A stretch of 64,000 nt of DNA. Source: Flavobacterium defluvii (GTDB lineage: Bacteria; Bacteroidota; Bacteroidia; Flavobacteriales; Flavobacteriaceae). Position 1 is the stretch's first letter, and every line of letters starts with the position of its first letter. The stretch is from assembly GCF_900129555.1 (NCBI RefSeq), contig NZ_FQWC01000001.1, positions 62,001 through 126,000 on the forward strand, read 5' to 3'. Shown one piece after another: positions 6,951 through 15,868 of the stretch. The notes beneath the pieces were generated by a model. It searched no databases. It saw nothing but the letters and a program-made list of their open reading frames with translations, and was not told the origin of the DNA. Both the position numbers and the translations under genes were made by a program.

Positions 6951-9900
6951 TTAGTTTTTGTAGTGGTATTGGTTTTCAGATAAAATGTTTCCATTTCTGT
7001 CTTTTACAGTCTGCAATCTGTTATAAGCGTCATAACTGTAAGTCATGACATCACCTTTAGGATCTGTTACAGTACTAATACCTATTAATGGAAGGTGTGT
7101 AAAAGTGGTTATCATACAATTTACCAGAGAAGCGTTGCTTCTTAAACCATTTAACGTCGTCATATTGGCTTCAGAATAGGTATCTAAGGTTGCTGTTGTA
7201 ATTCCTAATGCAGCAGCAATTTGTGCCAGAGTTGCGTTTTCAATTTTAGCAATTGGTAATGTTTTATCATAACCCCAGATAAAGCTTACGCTTGTTCCGT
7301 TTTCCTGCGTATATTGTATAATATTACCCTTAGCATCATATTGATCAAACGTTATTTTCTTTTCTAACTGACCTACTGCCGGAGTTGTAATATTGGTTAA
7401 AGTATTTGGAAACTTTGCCGCATAAATATTCTTTGGAAGCAATAAATTGTATGTAGATCCACTCATTTCATAAACAGTAGTCTGCTCTGAAATTTTTGTA
7501 GTTCCTTTATAAATTTGGGTATTAATAGGAGTTCCTACCATATTTGCAGCTTTCAGACTGGCAATAAATGGCAGACCTGCCACTTGTGTATCTGGTGGGT
7601 AAAAATATTTCGTTTCTGTAATCTCACCTGCTGCACCCGTCGTTGAGTTTGTACTCGACTGCGAAGTTAACTGGAAGTGATTTGTACCAGTATAATTATA
7701 ATTTACTACAGTTGTAAAAGGATTTGCACCATTTTTATCATATTCATTTGTAGTAGTATTCGATAAATAAACAAAATAAGAGATATACTTATAAGGCATA
7801 ATATCCAAATGGGTTATTGTGGGTATACCTATTGTTGTTCCGGCTGTTTTTCCAAAACATGGATTTGGAATATTGTATGAAACATTATTCGCCCCGCTTG
7901 CTATACAATTGCCATTGGCATCTTTTTGATGAAAATGTGAAACTGAACAATATTTAACCGGATATGATTTTGATATATTATTCGCTGAACAATAGCATTG
8001 ATCATTTCCAACATTATTTATAAACACTCCCGGAGCCGGATTATAAATGGCAAAATTGATCAATGTTGGGTTATTAGTATCTTTTAAATAGGTATTTATA
8101 GTCTCTTTTCTAAGAACATACGAGCTGCCTTGTTTTTCAAAAACTTTTGTTTTTAATAATTTTCCATTATTCCAGCCTAAATTAGTCCACGGAACATTTC
8201 TAAACTCCCTGTCTCCCAAATAAATTTGTTCACGATAATCTTTATTGATCATAAACTCATTTTCTTCATAGCCATTATCAAAAGCATCACCACTGCTTAC
8301 AGTAACATATTTGTAATATACATTAGATCCCATTTCGAATAAAGAAGAAACACTGCTCGAGTTTAAAACAGCATCGGTAACTGTACAACTGTTATTATTA
8401 GCATCTGCATAACTTACATGATCACTGTAATTTATATAATAAGGAACCTGAAAATTATCTCCGGAAGATATATTTAGGTTGTCAAATTTTGCGTAATAAT
8501 ATTTTTTCGTAACCGGAGTTGGATTATTTAAAGAGTAATCTTTAGTAGATTTTACCCTGCAGCCACCAGTTAATAAATTAGTATTTATAATTTGAGGTGT
8601 TCCTGAATAATATTGAAGATTTACTTTACTATATATACAATTGTAATCGTTGGTTAAAGTAACTCTATAGTTTTTATTTTGTTCAACATTAAAATAATAA
8701 GGTATTGTCGCATCATTATTTAAAACTAATGATGTAACCCCGGGAGTAACCTGTTGCGAATAAGCTGAACTATACTCAAAAATAGGTACATAAACATTAT
8801 CTTCAATACAAAAAACAGTTACGGCTCCCTTATGATGATTTCCTCCAGTATCATTAGAGGGATCGCAATTTGCAAAATAAGTATTTCCGGTAAATTTTGC
8901 CGTATACGAAAAATCTGCTTTGAAATTAACTACAGTTGTCGTATGTCTTTGCTCCACATCATTCTCTAAAGTCATTACCGGATTTACAGTTGTCGGCATA
9001 ACTTTTTTAGTTCCATAATAATCATTAGATGCATACTCTAATTCCGTATAACCTTTTGTTGGATACACTATTTTATTCAAAAGACCAGTTTGTACTTTAG
9101 CTTCGTTAATTTCTCTATTAGCATCTGTAAAAACAAAGTTTTCAAAGCCTGATCCTTCTATCCTAGGAATCAGCATAATATTATTTGCTCCATTAAAATA
9201 TCCCCAATGATCCTGACTTTTAGACAATCGTACAGGAAAGTCCGTTGGGTTTATATAAGTAAAAGAATATTTATTAGCAGGTTCCAAAAAATTAAACCCG
9301 TTTAAAAAAATCCTTTTGTTTGTAGTAACTAAATAATCAAAATCAATTTTTTCAATTATCGCTTGTGATTTATTTTTTAATGTAATAGTTTTAATAACAT
9401 CGGCAGGATCAGTACCTGCTGGTATTTTATCTTCGTAAGTAAAACTAACACTTCCTGCAGTAGCGTTATTACTGCTTATAGCACTTATTGTTTTTCCTAT
9501 AATTCTTGCATTATGTGAATAAATTGGTCCAAAAGTAATTCCTTTGGTATAGCCTTGTCCAGATGCACAGGTCTGCCAAATTGGATAAGCTTTCGAAGCC
9601 TGCTGACTTTCTGCTTGTGTATAATTTTCCGTAACATTGTTATATGTAAAATAAATCTCATCTCCTTTAGGATGTACTATTTTGTTCATATACCAGGCAG
9701 TTGTTTTTATAGAAGGTTCACTATGACCAGCTCCATAAGTATTTAACATTGTCTGCTCTGTTTCCTGAAAATAATATTTTACACCATCAGTAGTTGTGAT
9801 CACAAAGGTGTAAATCTCCCCTCCTACTGTCGGAATTAATTCCACTCTCAAATCAGTTTTCTCAAGAAAAACAACCTTATTATTATCGTCAAAATAAAAT

Positions 9901-10409
9901 TTTCCTGAACCTCCGGGAAAATTAAAAATAAAAAGATCTCGCTGGCTGTCTTTTCCCTGATTTTCCCCAAAAAGATAAAAATACATATTTTTCATCTCAT
10001 ATTCTGGTACAGTCGTAATATCAAGATGCTTCATTGCAAAATCATCATCATAATCATCTTCCAGATTACGAATAATGCGCGTGATGACGCCTCCACCGAT
10101 AAGACCCCAACCCAGTCCGGTTTTAGAATTTATTTCATCAACTTTAATTCCTGCTGATGCATAAGTTAAGTTATAAGGAACACTCAAATTTGTTGTTTTA
10201 TAATTAAATAAAGGCAAATTGATGTTTGGTGTACCTGTAAACATACCTACTGGTGTATTTCCGTATAAAGAAAATTTAAAAGCCTCTGGAGAAGGAGGAG
10301 TAATATTCGGTAAAAATTTACTTGGATCATTGCTTGAATCCTGCGCATGTACTCCAGTTATGACACATAGAAACATTCCCCATAATAGGGCTTGAATAGA
10401 GTTTTTCAA
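6951..10409 (-). CDS. Large RHS-family secreted protein, upstream partner of the rhs toxin
   Basis: A 1152-residue protein with a signal peptide (residues 1-22, ending V-H-A-Q). The N-terminal part (P-S-P-E-A-F-K-F-S-L-Y-G then V-P-Y-N-L-T-Y ... G-L-G-W) matches the opening of Bacteroidetes RHS/SpvB-like proteins that sit in front of a DUF6443 Rhs gene. Its C terminus carries YD-like repeats (D-P-K-G-D-V-M-T-Y-S-Y-D-A-Y-N-R-L) and ends N-I-L-S-E-N-Q-Y-H-Y-K-N, a normal stop with no variable tip. It lies 14 bases upstream of the tip-bearing rhs gene, so the two are one operon. By analogy with split Tc toxins (TcB/TcC) it may complete the shell that encloses the tip; this is inference. Confidence 0.85.
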   Translation of the reverse strand: MKNSIQALLWGMFLCVITGVHAQDSSNDPSKFLPNITPPSPEAFKFSLYGNTPVGMFTGTPNINLPLFNYKTTNLSVPYNLTYASAGIKVDEINSKTGLGWGLIGGGVITRIIRNLEDDYDDDFAMKHLDITTVPEYEMKNMYFYLFGENQGKDSQRDLFIFNFPGGSGKFYFDDNNKVVFLEKTDLRVELIPTVGGEIYTFVITTTDGVKYYFQETEQTMLNTYGAGHSEPSIKTTAWYMNKIVHPKGDEIYFTYNNVTENYTQAESQQASKAYPIWQTCASGQGYTKGITFGPIYSHNARIIGKTISAISSNNATAGSVSFTYEDKIPAGTDPADVIKTITLKNKSQAIIEKIDFDYLVTTNKRIFLNGFNFLEPANKYSFTYINPTDFPVRLSKSQDHWGYFNGANNIMLIPRIEGSGFENFVFTDANREINEAKVQTGLLNKIVYPTKGYTELEYASNDYYGTKKVMPTTVNPVMTLENDVEQRHTTTVVNFKADFSYTAKFTGNTYFANCDPSNDTGGNHHKGAVTVFCIEDNVYVPIFEYSSAYSQQVTPGVTSLVLNNDATIPYYFNVEQNKNYRVTLTNDYNCIYSKVNLQYYSGTPQIINTNLLTGGCRVKSTKDYSLNNPTPVTKKYYYAKFDNLNISSGDNFQVPYYINYSDHVSYADANNNSCTVTDAVLNSSSVSSLFEMGSNVYYKYVTVSSGDAFDNGYEENEFMINKDYREQIYLGDREFRNVPWTNLGWNNGKLLKTKVFEKQGSSYVLRKETINTYLKDTNNPTLINFAIYNPAPGVFINNVGNDQCYCSANNISKSYPVKYCSVSHFHQKDANGNCIASGANNVSYNIPNPCFGKTAGTTIGIPTITHLDIMPYKYISYFVYLSNTTTNEYDKNGANPFTTVVNYNYTGTNHFQLTSQSSTNSTTGAAGEITETKYFYPPDTQVAGLPFIASLKAANMVGTPINTQIYKGTTKISEQTTVYEMSGSTYNLLLPKNIYAAKFPNTLTNITTPAVGQLEKKITFDQYDAKGNIIQYTQENGTSVSFIWGYDKTLPIAKIENATLAQIAAALGITTATLDTYSEANMTTLNGLRSNASLVNCMITTFTHLPLIGISTVTDPKGDVMTYSYDAYNRLQTVKDRNGNILSENQYHYKN

Positions 10410-10672
10410 AATAAAATTTGGATTAATTTGGATAGAAAATTGGTTCTTGGCTGCTTTTTTACAAAGAATTTGTAATAAAAATATAAGACTTACATATAAA
10501 TATGCTTTTTTTTGTTAAGAAATTTGTTTTTTGGTAAGGCAAATATTGTAAAATAAATTAAGTTTAAACAATAAAAAATTAACATTTATTGAGTCAAAAT
10601 CAAATAATTTTTCAAAAGACTTTTCATGCTTTAAAACACTGTTTTTAAACACTAAAGAAATTTCTTAATAAT
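10410..10672. other. AT-rich intergenic region upstream of the Rhs operon
   Basis: No gene is visible here. The stretch is extremely A/T-rich and must hold the promoter of the minus-strand Rhs operon, but I find no exact TAnnTTTG box. Confidence 0.5.
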
Positions 10673-10704
10673 AAAAAAGGTCTCCCAATTGGGAGACCTT
10701 TTTT
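10673..10704 (-). terminator. Perfect palindromic terminator after the 10724 gene
   Basis: A 32-bp perfect palindrome (arms AAAAAAGGTCTCCCAA and its complement) 20 bases past the stop of the minus-strand gene at 10724. The T-run on both strands makes it bidirectional. Confidence 0.9.
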
Positions 10705-10723
10705 GTATATAAATATCTACATC

Positions 10724-11029
10724 TTACGCTCTAAACAAAGCATATTTATTATAATTAAACAAAACCCTGTCATAAGGAACATAAAGAGAAACAATCTTCT
10801 CAGATGAAGCGTCAAATTTTATTCCGTTGTACTTTCTGAATAAGTAAATTTCTTTTAAACAATTTGAAAGACTTTGGTGAATTTCACTTGTAAAAGTCGG
10901 TAGTTTTTTATCACCAACTAAAAGATCAATTTGATAGTTAGAACTGCTTTTTGATAAATTATTACCAATAATTCTTAAGGTAAAAGTTGTCGATTTTCCG
11001 TATTGTTCGCCTTTATATTGTAGTGTCAT
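10724..11029 (-). CDS. Hypothetical protein, 101 residues
   Basis: A short soluble protein with no signal peptide or membrane span and mixed strand-like composition (T-F-T-L-R-I-I-G-N-N; K-I-V-S-L-Y-V-P-Y-D-R-V). I do not recognise a family. It has its own strong terminator. Upstream, 89 bp away, is the leucine-rich repeat gene in the same direction, with no terminator seen between them, so cotranscription is possible. Confidence 0.6.
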   Translation of the reverse strand: MTLQYKGEQYGKSTTFTLRIIGNNLSKSSSNYQIDLLVGDKKLPTFTSEIHQSLSNCLKEIYLFRKYNGIKFDASSEKIVSLYVPYDRVLFNYNKYALFRA

Positions 11030-11118
11030 AATTTTGTGATAAAAGGTTAATATTTTATTTCAAGAATTAATTAAAATTATAAAAAAAATCGTTTAAACAA
11101 AGTATGAATTGAATTTAA

Positions 11119-11976
11119 TTAATTCACAATACTGTTTTCGGGTGTCTTTTCTTCGTTAATATCCAATAAAAACAAATTTCCGTTTTCGTCAAACATTGTC
11201 ATATTTAAGGCATCCCGCAAAGTGAGTTTTCTTGAAACCGAACCCGTAAATTTATTATAAGAAAGATTCATTTCAGACAAATTAGACAATTGTTCCAGTT
11301 CTTTAGGAATTCGACCATCAAAACTATTGCCGTATAAACTTAGATTTTCTAAAACACTAAAATTAGAAATATCAGAGCTTAAATTTCCTGAGAGTTTATT
11401 ATCATTTAAAAGTAAAATTTTCAAAGTCGAAATCTTATACAAAGAAGCTGGCAAAGTACCTTCAACCTTATTTTCAAATAAACAAAGGATTTCTAATTGA
11501 TTCAGATTTCCAATTTCTGTTGGAATTTCTCCGGAAAAATTGTTTTTAAAAAGCTCCAAATCTTTAAGATTCTCCAAATCACAAATTGCAGATGGTACTA
11601 TTCCTGCGAATTGATTGTTTGAAATATTAAAAAACGTAAGCTTTTTTAAATTACCTACTGAATTTGACAACTTCCCTTTGAGATTGTTTTTACGAAGATC
11701 AATCGAGGTTAAGTTTTTAAGTTCGAAAAATTCCTGCGGCAGTTCGCCCTGCAGATTATTATCAGCCAGATTTATGGCGGTAACTTTTCCGTTTTCGGTA
11801 TAAACTCCATACCATGTTGAAACAGAAAGAGATAAATTCCATCTTATTTTCCAATGCGAACCATTCGTCGCATGATATAATTTTATTAGCGCGTCTTTCT
11901 CTTTATCCGAAACAGTATCTGCAAAAATATTTAGAGAAAAAACAAATGCTAAAAAAAGTGTTGCAAAGATTTTCAT
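11119..11976 (-). CDS. Secreted leucine-rich repeat protein
   Basis: A 285-residue protein with a signal peptide (residues 1-19, ending I-F-A) and an N-terminal cap of the type found in plant-like LRR proteins (A-L-I-K-L-Y-H-A-T-N-G-S-H-W). About eight 24-residue repeats follow (pattern L-x-x-L-x-L-x-x-N-x-x-x-G-x-I/L-P, about residues 62-255), which form a solenoid for protein binding. There is no T9SS sorting domain or lipobox, so its final location (periplasm or secreted) is uncertain. It is a typical member of the Bacteroidetes LRR proteins, whose ligands are mostly unknown. Confidence 0.85.
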   Translation of the reverse strand: MKIFATLFLAFVFSLNIFADTVSDKEKDALIKLYHATNGSHWKIRWNLSLSVSTWYGVYTENGKVTAINLADNNLQGELPQEFFELKNLTSIDLRKNNLKGKLSNSVGNLKKLTFFNISNNQFAGIVPSAICDLENLKDLELFKNNFSGEIPTEIGNLNQLEILCLFENKVEGTLPASLYKISTLKILLLNDNKLSGNLSSDISNFSVLENLSLYGNSFDGRIPKELEQLSNLSEMNLSYNKFTGSVSRKLTLRDALNMTMFDENGNLFLLDINEEKTPENSIVN

Positions 11977-12122
11977 AACAGACTTGGGGTATGTTTTTCT
12001 GACTTCAAAATTAGTTAATTAGTAGATATAAAGCGACTTATGTCGATAAAGTGTTAATAAATAAAAAAATCGTATTACTTTTCTTCTATTTAAAAATATC
12101 GAAAACGTTATAGATTTTTAAT

Positions 12123-12130
12123 TACTTTTG
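12123..12130 (+). promoter_or_regulatory. Bacteroidetes -7 box (TACTTTTG)
   Basis: An exact TAnnTTTG element 29 bases before the ATG of the DUF1761 gene. No clear TTG -33 element is seen at the usual distance. Confidence 0.55.
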
Positions 12131-12159
12131 AAATAACTAATTACAAAAAAACTAAGAAT

Positions 12160-12648
12160 ATGGAATTTAACTTTTACGCATTACTAGCCGCGGCAGTTGT
12201 AACTCTTCTCGTTGGCTTTGCCTGGTATCATCCAAAGGTTTTTGGAACTATCTGGATGAGAGAAAACAATTTTACCGATGAAGATTTAAAAAAAGGAAGC
12301 ATGCTCAAAATTTTCGGGCTTACTTACATTTTTTCTTTAATGATTACAATGACCTTAATGTCTCTCACAATCCATCAATCGGGAGCAATTGGAATGGTTG
12401 GAGGCCCACCATTAATTGATTCGGCAAAACCTTCTTTTGCAGCTTTTATGGCAGATTACGGAAATGCTTATCGCACTTTTAAACATGGTGCTTTGCACGG
12501 TTTTATTTCGGGATTGTTTTTTGCTTTACCAATTGTAGGAATCAATGGTTTATTCGAAAGAAAATCATGGAAATATATTTTTATTCATGCTGGTTATTGG
12601 ATAGTTACACTCACTTTAATGGGCGGAATTATCTGTGGATTTGCATAA
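12160..12648 (+). CDS. DUF1761 membrane protein
   Basis: A 162-residue protein with four hydrophobic spans (about residues 5-22, 48-66, 110-130 and 138-158). The opening W-Y-H-P-K-V-F-G-x-x-W and the G-x-x-H-G-x-x-x-G spacing are typical of DUF1761 (PF08570). Family members are small integral membrane proteins of unknown function, common in Bacteroidetes. It is transcribed alone: a -7 box lies 30 bases upstream and a terminator directly follows. Confidence 0.85.
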   Translation: MEFNFYALLAAAVVTLLVGFAWYHPKVFGTIWMRENNFTDEDLKKGSMLKIFGLTYIFSLMITMTLMSLTIHQSGAIGMVGGPPLIDSAKPSFAAFMADYGNAYRTFKHGALHGFISGLFFALPIVGINGLFERKSWKYIFIHAGYWIVTLTLMGGIICGFA

Positions 12649-12660
12649 ATTACAAAACAA

Positions 12661-12697
12661 AAAACCCGTTTGATATCAAAATCTCAAACGGGTTTTC
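12661..12697 (+). terminator. Terminator after the DUF1761 gene
   Basis: Hairpin with arms AAAACCCGTTTGA and TCAAACGGGTTTT and a 10-base loop, 12 bases after the stop; T-run on the plus strand. Confidence 0.9.
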
Positions 12698-12766
12698 TTA
12701 ATAATAACTTAAAGAAAATGAGTTATTATAAATATTATCTAATTTTGAAGAAATTAGCTCAATCTT

Positions 12767-13912
12767 TTGAATACAACTTATTCTTTTCAAATATACAACA
12801 GCACATCGTTACTCCCTTTAGAATGGAATTCGCTGGCTGTAAACAATATCTTTTTAAGACGAGAATATCTCGAAGTCCTGGAAAATTCCTGTCCGGTAAA
12901 TATGATTTGTGATTTTATTGGAATTTTTGATAATGAAAAACTTATCGGAATTGTTTTAACTCAATTTTTATTTGCCGAAAAACTCGAATCCTTTGGAGAA
13001 CGCGATCAATGTTTAAAAACTTCTGTTCGAAATTTTGCCTTAAAGAACTTTGCTTCGCATGTTTTATTTGTTGGAAATAATATGCTGACCGGGCAAAATG
13101 CTTTTATTTTTGATTCGACTGCAAAAGAATCAAAAGCTATCAAAACACTTCATAAAGCCATTACGCAGTTAAAAAAAGATTTGAAAGCAAATGGGAAAAA
13201 AGTTCATATAACCAGCATAAAAGATTTTACTATAGAAGAGATTAAGCCGCTTCAGGCTGAATTTAAAAACAATTATACCTTTTCGACTCAACCCAATATG
13301 ATTTTTAAAATCAATGAAAATTGGAAAACCGAGCAAGATTACATTGATGCTTTGTCAAAAAAATATCGGGATCAGTATAAACGCGCCAGAAAAAAATCTG
13401 AAGGAATCGAAAAACAGCAAATGTCTTTAACTGACATTAGAAAATATGAAGATGACATTTACGAACTTTATTTTCATGTTGCTAAAAATGCGCCATTCAA
13501 TACTTTTTTCCTCGCAAGAAATCATTTTAGCTTTTTTAAGGAAATCATGAAAGATGACTTTTTACTTTATGGTTATTTTTTAGATGAAAAACTTATCGGT
13601 TTCAATACATTGATAAAAAATGGAACTGTAATGGATACTTATTTTCTAGGTTACGATGAAAGTATTCAGCGCGAAAAAATGTTGTATTTAAATATGCTTT
13701 ATGACATGATTGCTTATTCTATTAAAAAAGGGTTCAAAGAAATTGTTTTTGCCAGAACTGCTCTGGAAATTAAAAGTTCTGTGGGTGCAAAACCAGTAAA
13801 AATGTACGGTTTAATTACCCACAGCAATGCTTTAATCAATCACAATATTGCGAGATTCTTTAATTATCTTGAGCCAAAAACCGAATGGCAGGAACGCAAT
13901 CCATTTAAATAA
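12767..13912 (+). CDS. GNAT/FemAB-like acyltransferase
   Basis: A 381-residue soluble protein with an N-terminal segment P-L-E-W-N-S-L-A-V-N-N-I-F-L-R-R-E-Y-L and a C-terminal acyltransferase half (Y-G-Y-F-L-D-E-K-L-I-G-F-N; T-Y-F-L-G-Y-D-E). This is the layout of the peptidogalycan biosynthesis / FemAB-related group within the GNAT fold, which transfers acyl or aminoacyl groups; the substrate is unknown. The reading frame has no ATG before the conserved N terminus, so the start is taken as TTG at 12767; the next in-frame ATG (12900 region) would remove about 45 conserved-looking residues. It converges tail-to-tail with the lipid kinase, only 5 bases between stops. Confidence 0.75.
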   Translation: MNTTYSFQIYNSTSLLPLEWNSLAVNNIFLRREYLEVLENSCPVNMICDFIGIFDNEKLIGIVLTQFLFAEKLESFGERDQCLKTSVRNFALKNFASHVLFVGNNMLTGQNAFIFDSTAKESKAIKTLHKAITQLKKDLKANGKKVHITSIKDFTIEEIKPLQAEFKNNYTFSTQPNMIFKINENWKTEQDYIDALSKKYRDQYKRARKKSEGIEKQQMSLTDIRKYEDDIYELYFHVAKNAPFNTFFLARNHFSFFKEIMKDDFLLYGYFLDEKLIGFNTLIKNGTVMDTYFLGYDESIQREKMLYLNMLYDMIAYSIKKGFKEIVFARTALEIKSSVGAKPVKMYGLITHSNALINHNIARFFNYLEPKTEWQERNPFK

Positions 13913-13917
13913 TATTT

Positions 13918-14787
13918 TTAAGGAACAGCCAGTTTCATCTGTTTATGCAGAATATGAATTTCTAAAGAATTCTGTGCACCACAGTATTCACCATCAATTT
14001 GAAAATGAACCGGAATATCTGTTTTTATTTCTGCCTTATCAGTCGAAATAATAACAATATCTTCAGAATCGATTGGCATATTTCCGGTAATAATTTTTCC
14101 AATTAAGAATAAGTCAAGACTTTTTAAAATAACCAGCTCAAACTTTCCATCGTTCATAGCCCCATTCGGATTTATGATAACGCCAGTCCCGTATTTTTGA
14201 GAATTAGCAATTACAATCATTCTAGCCACATGACTTACTGTTTTATTATTTGCCGAAATAGTTGCTTCAAAAGGTTCATCAGCTTCCGTTAAAGTTGTAA
14301 AAGCCTGCAAGGCATAACCCCAAAAACCTCTTACATCGCTCTGTTCGTAGTTTTTAACCAAATTAGCATTTAAACCAAGATCGCTTAAGTGAATGCTTTT
14401 TTTGCCGTTAATGCAAATCATATCCATTTCGATATAATGATGCTGAAAGGCGATTTTAAGGTTTTCTTCAATTCCTGCCGGCAGATTTAAATCGACCGAA
14501 AGTCCGTTTGCAGATCCAGCCGGCAAAATTCCAATGATAACATCGTGTTCTTCCATTGCTTCGGCAACCATCTTTATAGTTCCATCACCTCCAGCTACAA
14601 TAATTCGCTCAGGATTATATTGATTGTATATAGTTTGTATTTCTTTTATATCATTTTTTCCGGTTGTTTCATATACTTCTAGATCGAAGTGGTTCGTCGA
14701 TGCAAATTCTTCGACAGCTTCGATTAAATCTGATTTATCAAGATCTCCTGATATCGGATTTACAACAAATAAGATATTCTTTTTCAA
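13918..14787 (-). CDS. Diacylglycerol/lipid kinase family protein (YegS/DgkB-like)
   Basis: A 289-residue protein with the DAGK catalytic domain: N-P-I-S-G near the start, the nucleotide loop G-G-D-G-T at residues 66-70, and G-I-L-P-A-G-S-A-N-G-L at 86-96. The usual P-x-G-T-x-N-D-F is altered here to P-A-G-S-A-N-G-L. Family members phosphorylate diacylglycerol or other lipids, or sphingosine-like bases, with ATP, at the cytoplasmic membrane face. It is divergent from the App1-type phosphatase gene (61 bp between starts), a pairing that suggests linked lipid phosphate metabolism; this is inference. Confidence 0.88.
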   Translation of the reverse strand: MKKNILFVVNPISGDLDKSDLIEAVEEFASTNHFDLEVYETTGKNDIKEIQTIYNQYNPERIIVAGGDGTIKMVAEAMEEHDVIIGILPAGSANGLSVDLNLPAGIEENLKIAFQHHYIEMDMICINGKKSIHLSDLGLNANLVKNYEQSDVRGFWGYALQAFTTLTEADEPFEATISANNKTVSHVARMIVIANSQKYGTGVIINPNGAMNDGKFELVILKSLDLFLIGKIITGNMPIDSEDIVIISTDKAEIKTDIPVHFQIDGEYCGAQNSLEIHILHKQMKLAVP

Positions 14788-14848
14788 AATTTTATTTTTA
14801 AAACCAATTAAATTAAGTAAATTACAGTTACCTAAATATACGCAATTA

Positions 14849-15811
14849 ATGAAACCAATTTTACAATTATATCGAGGTTATGCAAATGAGCAGGAATTAA
14901 TTGTAATGGGACATGTTTTAAAACGAGAACACAATTACGATTTTGAGAAAAAGAAACTAAAGAATGCTACTTCAATTCTCAAGTTGTTCCGAATCAAAAC
15001 CATTAAAAACTTTGATGTTTATCTTCATTACAATAACGAAGTAATTCATACCAAAACTTTAGACGATGGTTATTTTAATTTCTGTATTCCGTTAGAAAAA
15101 GAAACTCATTTTGGATGGATGTCTTATGAGGTAAGTTTGAAATACAAAAACGAAACTATACGTTGTGAAGGCAGTTTTATTAGACCACACAAAGGAAAAC
15201 TCGGAATTATTTCAGATATTGATGATACTTTTTTGGTTTCGCATACCAATAACATTTTTAAAAAAATTTACATTTTGTTATTTAAGAATGTAAACGACCG
15301 AAAGGTTTTTAATGATGTGGTTTCGCATTATCAGGCGTTAAGTTCTGCAGGAAGAAATAATACCGAAGAAGTGAATGCTTTTTTCTACATATCGAGCAGC
15401 GAGTGGAATTTATACCGATTTATTGCCAAGTTTACCCGAATTAATAAATTACCAAAAGCGGTTTTTCTGCTAAAAGATATCAAAAGAGGAATCACTGATT
15501 TTTTTATGAGCGGAAGAGGAAATCACGATCATAAATTTGAAAAAATAAAACATGTTGTAGAGTTTTATCCAACTCTGAAATATGTTTTAATGGGCGACGA
15601 TTCTCAGCATGATCCTATTTTATATGAAAGAATCTGCAAAATATTTCCCGTTACTGTCATTGCAGTTTACATCCGTCAAACGGGTAAATCTCAAAAAAAG
15701 GAAGTAAAAAAGATTTTACAAAATCTGGAAAGCCTTAATGTTTCTGTTTGTTATTTTAAAGAAAGCAGCGAGGCAATCGCACATTCAAAATCTATTGAAA
15801 TTATTAAATAA
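14849..15811 (+). CDS. App1-type phosphatidate phosphatase domain protein (DUF2183)
   Basis: A 320-residue protein. The catalytic signature G-I-I-S-D-I-D-D-T (residues 119-127) is the DxDxT motif of HAD-type phosphatases, and M-G-D-D-S-Q-H-D near residue 252 is the matching distal motif; together they identify the yeast App1 / DUF2183 group, which dephosphorylates phosphatidate. An N-terminal beta domain (residues 1-115) precedes it. The open frame extends upstream to 14624, but that part would overlap the divergent lipid kinase, so I choose the ATG at 14849. A lipid kinase next to a lipid phosphatase is a sensible functional pair. Confidence 0.87.
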   Translation: MKPILQLYRGYANEQELIVMGHVLKREHNYDFEKKKLKNATSILKLFRIKTIKNFDVYLHYNNEVIHTKTLDDGYFNFCIPLEKETHFGWMSYEVSLKYKNETIRCEGSFIRPHKGKLGIISDIDDTFLVSHTNNIFKKIYILLFKNVNDRKVFNDVVSHYQALSSAGRNNTEEVNAFFYISSSEWNLYRFIAKFTRINKLPKAVFLLKDIKRGITDFFMSGRGNHDHKFEKIKHVVEFYPTLKYVLMGDDSQHDPILYERICKIFPVTVIAVYIRQTGKSQKKEVKKILQNLESLNVSVCYFKESSEAIAHSKSIEIIK

Positions 15812-15866
15812 GTTTTTTGTTTCAGGTTTCAGGTTCTCAGCAAAACCTGAAACCTGAAACAAACTT
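15811..15866. terminator. Bidirectional hairpin built from a dispersed repeat
   Basis: Long inverted repeat GTTTCAGGTTTCAGGTT / AACCTGAAACCTGAAAC with a 7-9 base loop, filling the space between two convergent genes. The same AACCTGAAACCTGAAAC word recurs at about 31260-31276, so this is a dispersed repeat serving as a terminator. Confidence 0.8.
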
Positions 15867-15868
15867 AT

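Noticed and set aside
12670..12912. 80-codon frame overlapping the start of the acyltransferase
   Set aside because: It starts in the terminator of the preceding gene and runs in another frame than the conserved acyltransferase N terminus.
14624..14848. Longer N terminus for the App1-type phosphatase
   Set aside because: The extra 75 codons overlap the divergent lipid kinase and look like its antisense; the ATG at 14849 gives the family start.
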